Below are positions 45,195 to 56,740 of a DNA stretch of 64,000 nt, one piece after another. A model generated the notes under the pieces. The model was not told the DNA's origin. It saw only the letters and a list, made by a program, of their open reading frames with translations, and ran no database searches. Positions within the stretch are counted from its first letter, which is position 1; each line of letters starts with the position of its first letter. A program made the translations under genes and the position numbers. The stretch is from Naganishia liquefaciens (Eukaryota; Basidiomycota; Tremellomycetes; Filobasidiales; Filobasidiaceae): NCBI GenBank assembly GCA_013423385.1, contig BLZA01000019.1:248001-312000 (forward strand), written 5' to 3'.

Positions 45195-47444
45195 TCATCC
45201 CGATCCGGTACGTTCGCGATAGCCCTCTTGCACGAGATGAGCGTCTGAGAATATGATGGAGTCAACGACATGAGCGGATTCGCTGTATCCAATGATTGCG
45301 GCAATGTCGGAGCTTGATATATTGTCAGCCTTATCCCGAACCTCAACTGATATCGTACTTACCTTTTGCATCCCCTCAAACGATCAATCTCCATCGAGTT
45401 ATACAAGGCGAGACCTTTTCCGATCTCGATGTCCTCCCACTCATTGGGGTCATATTCCTGTCCATGCGCTGGGAAGCGCAAGGAAGACACACTGTTCGTC
45501 AACGAGTCCAGCGAGTGGGTCGAAGATAGGGAATCGTAGCGCCGCGAGGCCCCGACTGTAGAGTCTTGTGCGCTAGCTCCGTTGGTCATCTGGTGGTGGG
45601 TTGAATAGTAATTTGACATTGACAGCGAGTCTCCCATCTGAGCCGAAAGCCTGTGACCTTGTCCAAGGGGTTCCAAGCTGGTTATGGATGACGAGATGGA
45701 AAGTGTCGGATATAAATTCGGGGTTTGAGGCTGTGTCATTGGCGATCCATTATTGCTGGGATTCTGCGATTGCGTAAGGGGTGTGATGGCTTTCAAGCCA
45801 GGAGATACTTGAGCAGATGGAGCTGTGGATTGGGGAGTGCAGGCTCCAGAAATGGTTGGAGAATGCTCCTCGGCTTCTGTCGATTTTGATTCGGAGGATT
45901 GTATTCCTCTTTTTCGCCGTCTAACAAACAGTTTGATGGCTTGGTGTCCAGCGAACGTGCCGACTACTGCGACCACTCCTGCTGGCAAGAGGCGCCCTCC
46001 TGATTCCTTGCGATGAATTGCATGATGAGCACCTTCGTCAATCCTGCGAACACCCATCAGCAAATAAACAGCCTTTAGCAGAGCAGTTCCTCAGTTTTTA
46101 GGCAAGACCTACACCACCGAACCTGCACAGTGCAGGCCATGCGCTATCCACCATTTTCGACTAACCGAAAATGAGCTATGTTCGATTACGACAGCAACGA
46201 GACTTACTCGTTGAGCCGAGTCGGTTGCCGGATGAACCGCGTGCACTTTGGCAATCCGTAGCCGTCCAGCGCGATCTGCTCTTCCGTTCTGTCGTTATCA
46301 TCTGGAACGTCTTCGCTCGCTTCAATAATAGGTAAAATATCCTGGGGACAGAGCGAATTGATAATAACGGTTGTGACACCAGCGACAGTCGCCAGCTCCG
46401 CGGCGATAATTTTCGTTTCCATGCCTCCGGTACCGAGTGATGTGCCCAGCGTCGCCGTGGAGACTACGCGACAGGAGCTTAGCGATGGGTGTCATCAAAG
46501 GAATATGCGCGCTAACCTTTCTCCCTGCAGCGTTGAATATCTCGTACTACCCAAACAGGCTTTGCCTCTGGATTTTTACGCGGATTATCGGTATATCTAT
46601 CACAATGAACGACCAACTGCGTCAGCGCCGAATGCTTCCCGCGAAGACGTCATCATGAGCTCACAAGCAATTCACATCTGTCATCAGAAACAGATAATCC
46701 GCATTAACCATGTTGGCAGCAATCGCCGATAACGTGTCGTTGTCGCCGAATTTAATTTCCTGCGAGAAAGGCAGTGATGTGTAAGCCAAGATCGAACGAC
46801 CAATTCATCCGACAAAGTTGGCACTTACCGACACGCTGACAGTGTCATTCTCGTTCACAATCGGGACAACGCCGAGAGCCAAAAGCTCAGAAAAGGTGTT
46901 TTGAGCGTTCAGATAGCGTTGTCTCTGTCGACGGGTCAGCTGGATCGGCTCTAAGCTCTGATTTGCAGCTGTACCTACATCGCTGATATCTTGCCGCGTC
47001 AAAAGTACTTGCGCAATTTTGACGTCGAGCAGACCAAACAGTTGATCCCATAGCGCGATCAATCTGCCTTGACCGATAGCCGCGAGGGCCTGTTTGCGCT
47101 GCAGACCCTTGCCTCTTTCCTTCAAAGCCATGGTTCGCATGCCGACGCCGATGGCGCCAGACGAGACCAAAACCACACGATGTCCCAAGGAGCGTAAATG
47201 GTGTGTCGCTTCAGTGATGGCGGAGAGCAGCGACAAGTGCGGCAGGAATGGGGGATCTGCAGAGATGATCGACGATGTTCCTGGGTGATCGTGTCAGTCA
47301 AGGGCGCATTTCTTCCACAACGGAACAATCCCGACATACCCAACTTGATAACAATCGTCTTGGAATTGTTCTTTCCCGTCTAAGGCAGGAAGGAGTGCGA
47401 GTGATAAGCGACATGCAAGCTGCCGTTCTCATTTGACTCACCAT
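45195..47444 (-). CDS. PRO1: Glutamate 5-kinase with PUA domain
   Basis: Phosphorylates glutamate in the first step of proline synthesis. The amino-acid kinase domain reads [112 protein letters not shown] and [20 protein letters not shown]. The PUA domain starts with [20 protein letters not shown] and [20 protein letters not shown], then has an insertion of about 145 Ser/Thr/Gln/Pro-rich residues before [18 protein letters not shown] and [11 protein letters not shown]. Stop TGA 45195-45197. The only fitting start is the ATG at 47442-47444, directly followed by GTGAGT, so exon 1 codes for methionine alone and splices to ACGGGAAAG ([14 protein letters not shown]). Confidence 0.9.
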
Positions 47445-47963
47445 TTTGATCAAGTTGGGAATGCTCTAATATTCGAAGTCCAATTGTGTTTGTTTCTTCG
47501 GTATTCCCTGTGTATGCGGGAAGGTTCAAGCTCGACAGGGACCGATAGCTGGAGCCCCGCGGAGATGTGGCAGTTGAAAGGACCGCAGTGCAGAATGAGG
47601 CGTATTGGCACCAAAGGCAAAATACCAGAAGAGACGCCTGTAATATCAACTGGAGCGTTTGCCTGTTTCGATGCGTCTATTCCGGGTTCATAGGTATTGA
47701 CTGGAATTCCAGACAAGAGGACATCTCGGACCTCACACGAGCCGCTCACTCGCCCGATCGCTTCGTCGCTTCGTTCGTTCGTCCGGCTCGGCGGCCAGCT
47801 GCGGATGCAGATGGAAAGTAGTGGAACGTGAAGCAACCTTCTGCTCGTATCCAGGGCATCCAGGGGCTGTTTTCGGCTTGACAGCTGGCTTGATTCTCGA
47901 AGATCTGGCTCACGGAGTTCGCTTTCTTGATATTCGGGAACCGCCTGTTTTCTCTGCAGCAGA
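47445..47963. promoter_or_regulatory. Divergent promoter region, PRO1 / MSC7-like
   Basis: 519 bp between outward starts. A minus-strand frame of about 175 codons crosses it but shows no motif and overlaps the intron of PRO1, so it was not called. The 3' edge has a pyrimidine-rich stretch before the plus-strand ATG. Confidence 0.5.
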
Positions 47964-50521
47964 ATGTTCGAGCCCAACGTCTTTTACGAAGATTACAGCA
48001 AAACGGTCCTGACTATTGGAGCGTTGTTCATTGCATTTCACGCGCCTTCCTGGATCAGGGCCTGGTATGGATCAAGGCTTGAGCGCAATACACCAACTGT
48101 CCACGTGAAAGCACCTGAAGTAGGCCGTATCAGGCCGTATCACTGCCTTCGCGGTATTCTGTGCGCTGACCTGACTTTCTTCAGGCTTCGCATCCTCAGT
48201 ACACATCGAGAGTCATCCGGAATGCAAGTATCACAGCGCATCTGGAAGATCCTTCCCTACTTCCCGCACATGCAGACCAAGAGCAATACAAATACCTCAC
48301 CTGCTATGATCCGGCAACTGCAGTGAGTACTCCCTCGTTGTCTCCCACTTTCTGAGCTGATGTGGTACAAGTATCACATCGAGACCATTCGTCTACCGAC
48401 TTCAGAGGAGCTGTCAGCCCGTATCGAACGAGCTCATGCCGCGTTCCCCAAATACAAGAAGACGACTTTTGCTCAACGCCGGAGACTCATGCGAACCTTG
48501 AAAACTTGGTTCTTGACAAATATGGAAGACATCGTGCGAGTCGGTGTGCGAGATACAGGCAAGACCGGTGCGTCCTTATCTTTGTGATGCCCTGCAACAT
48601 TCGCTGATCTCCCTCTCATCATACAGAGGTCGATGCCATTTTTGGAGAAATCCTGACGGCCTGTTCCAAGATCGACTATCTCCTCAAGTATGGTGAGGCA
48701 GCGCTTGCACCGGAGACCCGTCCTACAAATCTTCTCCTGGCGCACAAGGTCTCCAAGGTGTGTATGACGCTTGCCTTGAACAGGCGGTCGGAATCTCTGA
48801 AACTTTTGTACAAGGTCCATTACGAACCACTGGGTGTGGTATGCGCGATTGTCTCTTGGTAATACCAAAACTACTGCTCCGCTTGCTTCGAGCGCTGACA
48901 ATCACTCAAATCAGGAACTATCCGATACACAACGCCATTTCGCCGATCATAGCCGCTCTCTTCGCGGGAAATACGGCCGTCCTGAAGTGTTCTGAGCAGG
49001 TCTTGTGGAGCACACGTTGGGTCATCGATGCCCTTCGAGCATGCTTAGAGGCTTGTGATATGGATCCCGAAGCGGTTCAGGTAAGTCTTCGCCCAGTGCA
49101 TCTATTTTCGGGTTGATAATATCGGAGAAAGCTCGTATGCTGCTATCCAGAGGATGCCAGAACCATCACCACACATTCCTTGATTAAACATATCACCTGT
49201 CAGTACCATGCCTGTCCGGCATGATGTTCGCACTGATCAATGCCCATCAGTCATCGGTAGCGAAACTGTGGGACGCAAAGTAGCTATGGCGGCAGCAGAG
49301 AACATGATTCCCACATGTATTGAGCTAGGCGGAAAAGATTGCGCCATTCTTTTGCCATCCGCCGACCTGAAAAGCATAGCGTCCACGCTTATGCGCGCGG
49401 CGTTGTGAGTGATTCGCTTTGCTGGGATTTTTTACTTCCACTCACACTTACATGGCTCCGCAGCCAGGCGAATGGCCAAAATTGCATCGGTATCGAGAGA
49501 TACCTCGTTCATCGGTCAAGATACCAAGAGTTCCTGAACATCATGACGCCTCGCGTACAGAAATTGCGATGCGGCGCTGCATCTTCGTCACCTTCAAGCG
49601 GCAAGACAATGAATGTCGTCGACTGCGGAGCGATGATTTCCTCTCGCCTTCTGACGCAATTGGAAGATATGCTGCAACTAGCCGAAAAGCAAGGCGCCAG
49701 AATACTTGCCGGGGGGAAACGGTTTAGCCATCCAGACTGGCCGGAAGGGCATTATTTCCAGCCCACCTTGATGGCGGACGTAACTTCGCAGATGGACATC
49801 GCCACAAAAGAACGTGAGTTTTCGACTCCGCACTATCTTGCTGGAGGCTCATCGTGATATTCAATGCATCAGTATTTGCGCCTGTCATGAATGTGATACC
49901 TTATGAAACGGTCGAGCAGGCCATTCAAATCGCGAACGGCACCCGATATGGATTGGGCAGTGCGGTGTTCGGAAACGATAGAGCCGAATGTCATTCTGTG
50001 GCGGAAAGACTGGAGGTTGGAATGGTGGCCATCAATGAGTGAGTACAAGTGAGCTTTACCTCCAGTACGGCTTGACTGATAAACTTGCTGGTATCAGCTT
50101 TGGAGTGTTTTACCTGAATCAAAGCATGCCGTTCGGAGGCGTCAAGGCTTCTGGCCATGGTCGATTCGGTGCGTTTTGCCGTATGACCCTACGATACGCG
50201 TACGGATGATTGGGTTCTTATATCTCGATTTGTAAAGGTGGCCCAGAAGGACTTCGTAGCTTGTGCTCAGTAAAGTCGGTTACGGAAGATCGATTCTTTA
50301 AGTGGATCAGGACCAGCATTCCGCCGCCTGTCGGTCAGTATGGGTGTCTTCCAAAAGCAGTACTGAATGCTGAATCTTTGACGGTTACAGACTATCCGCT
50401 CCCAGCCCGAGCGACAACTTGGGGGTTCCAAACAGGCTTGGTTCGTCTCGCTTATGGTGACGGTATGTTGGCGAGAGGAAAAGGTCTGATCAGTCTGGTC
50501 AAGGCGTCGATGGGAATGTAG
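47964..50521 (+). CDS. Aldehyde dehydrogenase of the Msc7 type, membrane-anchored
   Basis: NAD(P)-dependent aldehyde dehydrogenase related to yeast Msc7. ATG at 47964 opens MFEPNVFYEDYSKTVLTIG with a hydrophobic stretch (VLTIGALFIAFHAPSWI) that is probably a membrane anchor. Catalytic domain: AQRRRLMRTLKTWFL, HYEPLGVVCAIVSWNYPIHN, AGNTAVLKCSEQVLWS, ITFIGSETVGRKVAMAAA, the general-base Glu in CIELGGKDCAI, the nucleophile Cys in NGQNCIGIERYLVH, then DWPEGHYFQPTLMADV, ANGTRYGLGSAVFGND and NQSMPFGGVKASGHGRFGG. Stop TAG 50519-50521. About 640 residues over ten exons, longer than soluble enzymes because of the N-terminal anchor and a C-terminal extension. Natural substrate unknown. Confidence 0.9.
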
Positions 50522-50966
50522 TTCTTGGTAATTATGATGTGATGCGTTGCGTGTAAGAGGCGTTGGGATAGTATGTCTCTAGCTCGAGCATTACCGCCGG
50601 GACAGCGAGGACCGCCAATCAGCTCGCCAACCCCCTATGCATGGATGTTTGCCCAAGCTTGTACTAAAGATATATAGATCTTCATGTGACTCGATGTGCG
50701 TTTTACGCCTCCGAAGCGGAACCGCAGGGTGACGTATCGCCAAGCGTAAAAGTGAAATTAGCCGAAACTCGATAGCGCCTGCTGTGTTGGCTAGAGATCT
50801 CATCGACAATTGATTCATCAAGTCACTCTCGTTTGATTATCGTTCGACGATAGGACCATTGCGCAAGGACGGACATTCGGCCGGCAGTAACCATCTCCAT
50901 TCTTACCGCCAGAACCAACTGCAGTGCGATTCATAATTCGAATTGTCGGCTATCGATACTCGCAAT
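50522..50966. other. Intergenic, MSC7-like 3' flank and PhoD-like promoter
   Basis: 445 bp between two plus-strand genes; an ATATATAGATC tract lies near 50668-50678. No gene seen. Confidence 0.5.
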
Positions 50967-53900
50967 ATGGACGATGTCGATGTTCCAGCGCATTTGCGCG
51001 AGATGCATCAAGACCAGTACTATGCTCAACAGGCTCATTCTATGCAACCTTCTCAAAGAGCAGCTGAAGGGGTTGAGAGAGCGGATCCGCTGAATGGACC
51101 TTGGCAACACGTCCAAGGCCAACAGCGACCTACCGCAAATCAGGGGTATTCTGAACACAGTTCGTACAATCCGTCCTTTGGTTATGGTCAACAGAACCAA
51201 GGACAGCAAACAGGATATCCCTCAGCTCAGGCTGGGAGCCAATCTTACCTGGGTTACCAGTACCAAAGCCAGCAATCGACGCAGAACCACGATCAGGTAT
51301 CGCAAGGCTACAACCACTCATCAAACTCTTATCCTTCCAATCAATCTAGTTACGATGATGGACATGCTGGACAGCAGCCGGGCTACTCGTCAGGATACAA
51401 TGTGCCTCAATCCATGGAGCCACCGATGCACCAGCAGTACGCATCTCACCCATACCATCATGGTCAGCCGCCCGGAGCGCACGTGAACCAAAGCAACTTT
51501 ACAGCCAATCAGGAGCATACCTTGACCAACAAGCTGCAAGATATGCATCTTGCCCCCGGAGATAAACATGATAACGATCCCGGTCATGTTACGGAGAAGT
51601 TGGCTCAAGTCAATGTGAATGGCGAGAAGACCCTGGTTCCTCCTAATCCGATGCAATATCCCCCTTTGCTCAAGCCCATGACCCCGCATTTGCAACTTAT
51701 GTAAGTCGCCTCAGAAGCCGATCCAGGAGTCTGTCCTCTCTGACGTGTGTATACGACTCAGGGTTGGCCCCCTGTTGGCTTATTCGACTGTGGAAAGGAA
51801 TATCTGGTACGGAGCAGCTTTGGTGGTGAGCGTCGACGCCTCGAATCTTGTGAAAAGGCATTGATCGCCTCGAACAACAGGTAACATTTGACTCGGGATC
51901 AATCTACGAGCCTGCTCCTACTTTGAGCCTCGACTTTGCGCCTTCCAGATTCGCGCAGCGGGGCGGTTATGCAGTCCAACACGGCCAGCAGAGCAACCAT
52001 CCTATGCAAGTTTCTGGGGTTCCCATCTACAACTACCGTGGAGTCAAGGGCACCTCGACCTTCTGGCGTTTCCCTTTGCAAATCCCTCTCCAGCCTTTTG
52101 AACAGACGGTCACATACCGCTTGAACCAAGGACACGGCATCGATTTCCTGGTTCCCGCCATCGGGATGAACATGCGATGGGCGGCTCACAGTTGCAACGG
52201 GTTCTCTGGCGGCGTGAATATGGACGAGTTCAAGGGCGAAGGGTTCGAGAGTGGCTACGATCCCTTGTGGGCTGATATGCTCAAGGAGCACGATCTTTAC
52301 GGTCTGCACGCTTTGGTCGGTGGAGGTGATCAAGTAGGTTCATGACTCAGCCCGCCGCCTCAAGAAAAGCTATTGATTTTTTTTCCCAAGATCTACTGTG
52401 ACTCGATTACCCAAGAGCCTGAACTTCAGGACTGGGTGACTGAATCCTCGGCAGCGAAGAAGATGAAAATCCCACTCACAGACGAGATCCGATTCGCGGT
52501 TGATCGGTACTACTTTTCGTACGTGGTGTTGAAGTCCAAAAGTTATACCTCGCTGATGTGAAGTCCGTGACAGTCATTATGTACGACTGTTCCGAAGCAG
52601 CAAATTTGCAGTTGCGAACGGCTGCATTCCAATGTTGAACATGCTGGATGATCATGATCTGTGCGTTCTCCTTGATCCATTTTCGATCTCCACTTATCTT
52701 ATCCACATCACGTTTAGAATCGATGGCTTCGGCTCCTATGACGACGAAACGCAGTTCTCTCCCATATTTAACCATATCGGTTCTCGAGGATATTTCTGGT
52801 TCTTGTTGTTCCAGCTGTTTGTGGTGGATGAATTTGACGGAACGCATCACGCTCCTGGCTCACACCCGAGCAAGGGCTTGATCATCGGAGGCCCGGGTGC
52901 ATACATTCCTCATCCAAACCACACCTTGATTTCCTATCTCGGTAAGCTACCACCAGGCTATCCGCCGCCTGGAAGCTCATTTCGCCCGCAGGACCCAATG
53001 TATACATGGTTCTGCTGGATTGCCGAGCGGAAAGGAAACTGGACCAAGTATGTTCTCCTCAGACCTATGACCTGGTTTTCTCTCTATTGGAGAGGCTGCC
53101 GCTAGAGGTAGAACAGATCATCATGCTACTCGGTATGTCTTGCTTGACCCTGCCTACAAAGACGCTCTAATTTTCTCCCTCTTCATCCGTTCCCCATTTC
53201 AGGAGTTCCAATCGTTTACCCTCGAATGCATCTTGCGGAACACGCCCTTCAGGGCAAGCTCAATCCCCTGAACTTCCTTTCCCGATCTTCCGCAGTCAAT
53301 CTGGGCGGATTCTCGAACAAGGTATGGCTGGGTCTGATAATGCAAGTAGAAAAGGCGGAACTTGACCGATTTTTGAATGCTAGTTTGACAGCCGACCTGA
53401 ACTTCTAGATGATCTCAATGATCATTGGTGTGCCAAGGGTCACAAGGCGGAGAGAAACGAACTCATCAAGCGGCTCCAAGATCTCGCCTATCGGAACAAA
53501 TATCGAATCACGTTTTTGTCCGGGTATGTCATTCGTCTTACATGTCATAAGATCCCGATTCTAATCATCTCTTAACAGAGATGTTCACTGCGCGGCAGTT
53601 GTGAGTATCGGATCTCCCTGATATCTGCTGGTATATTTGACTAAATCTCTTTGGGCATCAGGGCGAGCTTCATACTCTCTATCATATGCAGTCGCACAAG
53701 ATTGCACCGGCGCAAGACCACCGATACATGCTGAATGTAAGTGACCTTTTCATAGGCTCTAGCTACAATCAGCTGAATATTTGTTCTTAGGTCATCACGT
53801 AAGCTATTTCGTTATCACAAATTCGCAGCCACTCACGCTCGATAGATCGGCCATTGTTAATACGCCACCTCCTATGGCTCCTCAGCTAATGGTCAACCAA

Positions 53901-54391
53901 TTTGCAACTCACAAACATCGGACTTTGCATCGTTCGTTTCGCCGTTCACCGAGTCTCTGTCCGCAACAATACTGATTAGCCTTCTTTCTCATTTTTTGAC
54001 AGATGCGAAGACTGACGAAATCATGGTAAATCTTGTAACAAGCTATTCACTCGGCTCATCTCGCTAATCCAACCTGACGCCCCGCAGTTGCCGCTCTTTG
54101 AGGTCGACGTGGACGGCTCAAGCAGGAAGAACAAGGTGAGCCCTCTTGGGAGGGTCTTCCGAAACATCACTTGATTTCGAGATCCCATTGCAGTATGTAA
54201 TCGGTCGAAGGAACTATGCAATTGCGCGAATGGACCCCGCCACGAGAGACTTGATCATGGACATTCGGCTCGAGATCGTTCAAGGACAGGGCAATACCAA
54301 GCCGTATGTGACCAAAGACTGTCATTTTAGTTTCCACTAATCGTACTCTGGCCTCAGTTACACTGTCATGATTCCCAGACCCGCTTGGTAA
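50967..54391 (+). CDS. PhoD-like phosphatase domain protein (PhoD_2 family)
   Basis: Large fungal protein of a conserved but little-studied family related to PhoD metallophosphoesterases. ATG at 50967 (MDDVDVPAHLREMHQDQ) leads a 240-residue Gln/Ser/Tyr/Gly-rich disordered region. The core begins after it: MTPHLQL, LLAYSTVERNIWYGAALVV, IYNYRGVKGTSTFWRFPLQI, VPAIGMNMRWAAHSCNGFSG and ALVGGGDQIYCDSI (metal-binding GGDQ), then PMLNMLDDHDLIDGFGSY (DDHD), RMHLAEHALQ, ITFLSGDVHCAAVGEL (GDVH), and NVITSAIVNTPPP. The combination GGDQ, DDHD, GDVH is the PhoD metal centre. Last exon ends MIPRPAW with TAA 54389-54391. Around 850 residues; 12 or so introns. The substrate (phosphoesters or lipids) is unknown. 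Confidence 0.9.
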
Positions 54392-54597
54392 TGTGACGGA
54401 AGTCGCTGTCTTTTTGCCGGCGTTATTCTCAATCAAGACACGCCATGTATGATACGATTGGGTACGGATATGTACCGGAAGGCTATGTAGAGAGGGGCTT
54501 TGACAAAGTCCAGCCATGATATCAATAATGTGTTTTCTGAAAATCAGTCTATCAGAAATCGATTGAGAGCTTGACGGGAATGTTGAAGTTATATCAC

Positions 54598-56668
54598 TCA
54601 TGGCGGAAGACATTCTACTAGATCCGCTCGTAACTCAGACACCGTGGTAACACCCAACAGCCGCATTCCCGTCTGGATTTCCTCCTCTAATACTGTGATA
54701 GAACGTCGTCTCATCAGTACTCCCACTTGTCATGCACAGACCGGGATTTGGACTCACTCTGAACAGCCTTTACAACACCGTCAGTACCGTAGGCGCTTTG
54801 AGCGTAAAGGAACGGTCTGCCGAGTCCCACCGCTTTCGCTCCGAGACACAGGGCTTTCAAGACGTCTGTGCCTCGGCGAACTCCACCGTCAACGTACACT
54901 TCCATGTCTTTGAGCAGATCCGGACGTTCGCGCTGTATCTCTTGGAGCACATCGATGGGCGGTCTAGCACCGTCCAACTGTCGACCTCCGTGGTTCGAGA
55001 GTACGATTCCTTGGCAGCCGTGCTCCTTTGCCAGAATCGCATCCTCTACGCAACTGATGCCTTTGATTACGAGGGGTTTACCAGGTGCCAGCGATTTAAT
55101 CCAGGGAATATCCTCCCACGTCAAGTTGGGATCGACGTAGCTGAACTGAGCAGCGCTAGTGGATCCGGATTTCTCGCTCTTTTCTCCCAATTTGGGCTAT
55201 GGAAAGGGAGGTTGCTTCGATGAGCTTACATACTAGCTATCAGCGTGTTGTTCTTACAGGATCGCGCGCAATCTTCTCCTTCGTGTCACGCTCGCGATTA
55301 CCACCGACCGGCGCGTCAACCGTAAGCCATATGGAGCTCATGCCGAGGTTGAATGCCTTTTTGATTGTCTTTTCAGCGCGGTCCCGATCTGAAGCGACGT
55401 AAAGCTGCCACGCGAGCTCTTGACCTTCCGTTCGTTCCGCAGCTAATTCCTCGAGCGAGCAGCTGGAGTTGGAGGATATCACCTGGAGAATGCCTGTCTC
55501 CCCAGCTCCACGGGTCAGATTGACTTCGCCTAGTGGATGTCCCAATTTGGCCAAGGCGGCCGGGGCGATGAATATCGGAAGAGCGGATTTGACGCCCAAG
55601 ATCTCTGTTGAGGGATCAACGTTGCCCACTTTGCGCAGCACTCTAGGCCGGAAACGGATGCGGCGATATGCTGTTCGGTTCGAGTTCATTGTCCATTCGT
55701 CGTCAGATCCCGATGCGTAATATGCAAGTGCCGCGGGAGTAAGGATTTTATGCGCTAACTCCTGTAGAATTGGAACGCCGTGAGTCGATGTTGGTGACGA
55801 ATGACATGTGAGACTGACCTCAAAGTCATCCAAGTTTACCATCCCGTCTACTCCCATCATTTCATTCCTAGCCTTCCGTATCCTCGCATCTACATCCTGG
55901 TTGACCCCATTGCTCGAGCTCATGAGAGCGTCCAATTCGCTGGGATCGATCATGCCCACTTTGGCCTCGGGCGACAAATTATCCTCGATCGTATTGGGCG
56001 GGTGAAGACTCTTGAACAAGGCCGTTGCGTCTTTGCCGCAATTTTGGATGATGATTTTGGCTCCTCCCGGGTGTCTATCCACAAAGTCCCCTACTGACCA
56101 GACCACACCCTCGATTGAGACCCAAAGTCTGGACAGGAAACCGGTTTAGCGACCTGTATGTCGTGAGCAATACATCGGCTTACCCCGCCTCTCTGGTGTT
56201 ATGCTTGGCCAATTCAGCAGCACTGATCATCCGCATTCCATCCGTCGGCGGAGGAGCTTGCATATCTCCAGATCGAGGAGCATCGGGATGTTTCTTGTGC
56301 AAATACGGATCTGAAGCGACGTGCTCAGAGTCTGATTGCGGACTTTCCGAGTAGATGCTGCTAGTTGTGGTGTATAAGACGCCAGCTGCTGCCAAAGACA
56401 GCTTTAAGAAGCTGATCAGAGAGGCTACCGCCAATATGTTTGCTGGACTTACCAACAGTCCCCAGCCCAATTTTCGGCTCTTTAGGGAGTCCAAGGATCC
56501 TGAATGCAATTGTCTGCTGTACTGTGGGATTCCAGAGGTCTTGCCCGAGCTTATTGGAGGTCCGTTAGGTGTCATTGAGCGGTGACATTTCGATGCAAGC
56601 TGACGGGAAGGCAGGGATCTCGCTGCCGAGAACGCACAACGAGCTTGAGCGATCGCGAAACGCTGCAT
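54598..56668 (-). CDS. CYB2: L-lactate dehydrogenase (cytochrome b2), mitochondrial
   Basis: Oxidises L-lactate to pyruvate and passes electrons via FMN and haem b2 to cytochrome c in the intermembrane space. ATG at 56668 opens a basic presequence ([20 protein letters not shown]) followed by a hydrophobic sorting segment ([19 protein letters not shown]), the bipartite signal used by yeast Cyb2. The cytochrome b5 domain has both haem histidines ([10 protein letters not shown] and [10 protein letters not shown]). The FMN domain has [54 protein letters not shown], the catalytic [11 protein letters not shown], and [20 protein letters not shown]. The C terminus is [19 protein letters not shown], stop TGA 54598-54600. 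Six or so introns. Likely induced by lactate and respiration; a dyad and TATA box lie upstream. Confidence 0.93.
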
Positions 56669-56710
56669 TGCGTGTCGAACACTTGATCTCTTTGAAACGA
56701 TAGGGGAGCG

Positions 56711-56727
56711 ACCCTGCGTCACAGGGT
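56711..56727. promoter_or_regulatory. Dyad ACCCTG-n5-CAGGGT upstream of CYB2
   Basis: Perfect 6 bp inverted arms around CGTCA, 43-59 bp before the CYB2 start codon and just downstream of the TATA-like element. Could be a regulator site or a 5' leader hairpin. Confidence 0.45.
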
Positions 56728-56733
56728 CCTGAT

Positions 56734-56740
56734 CTATATA
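56734..56740 (-). promoter_or_regulatory. TATA box candidate for CYB2
   Basis: On the minus strand this reads TATATAG, about 66-72 bp before the ATG at 56668, which implies a short 5' leader. A TATA promoter fits a regulated respiratory gene. Confidence 0.45.

Noticed and set aside
47450-47977. Minus-strand frame of about 175 codons upstream of PRO1
   Set aside because: Its composition is random, it has no motif, and it overlaps the start of the MSC7-like gene antisense.
48122-48143. Two tandem copies of AGGCCGTATC
   Set aside because: A single 10 bp duplication inside an intron of the MSC7-like gene; no sign of a larger repeat or element.
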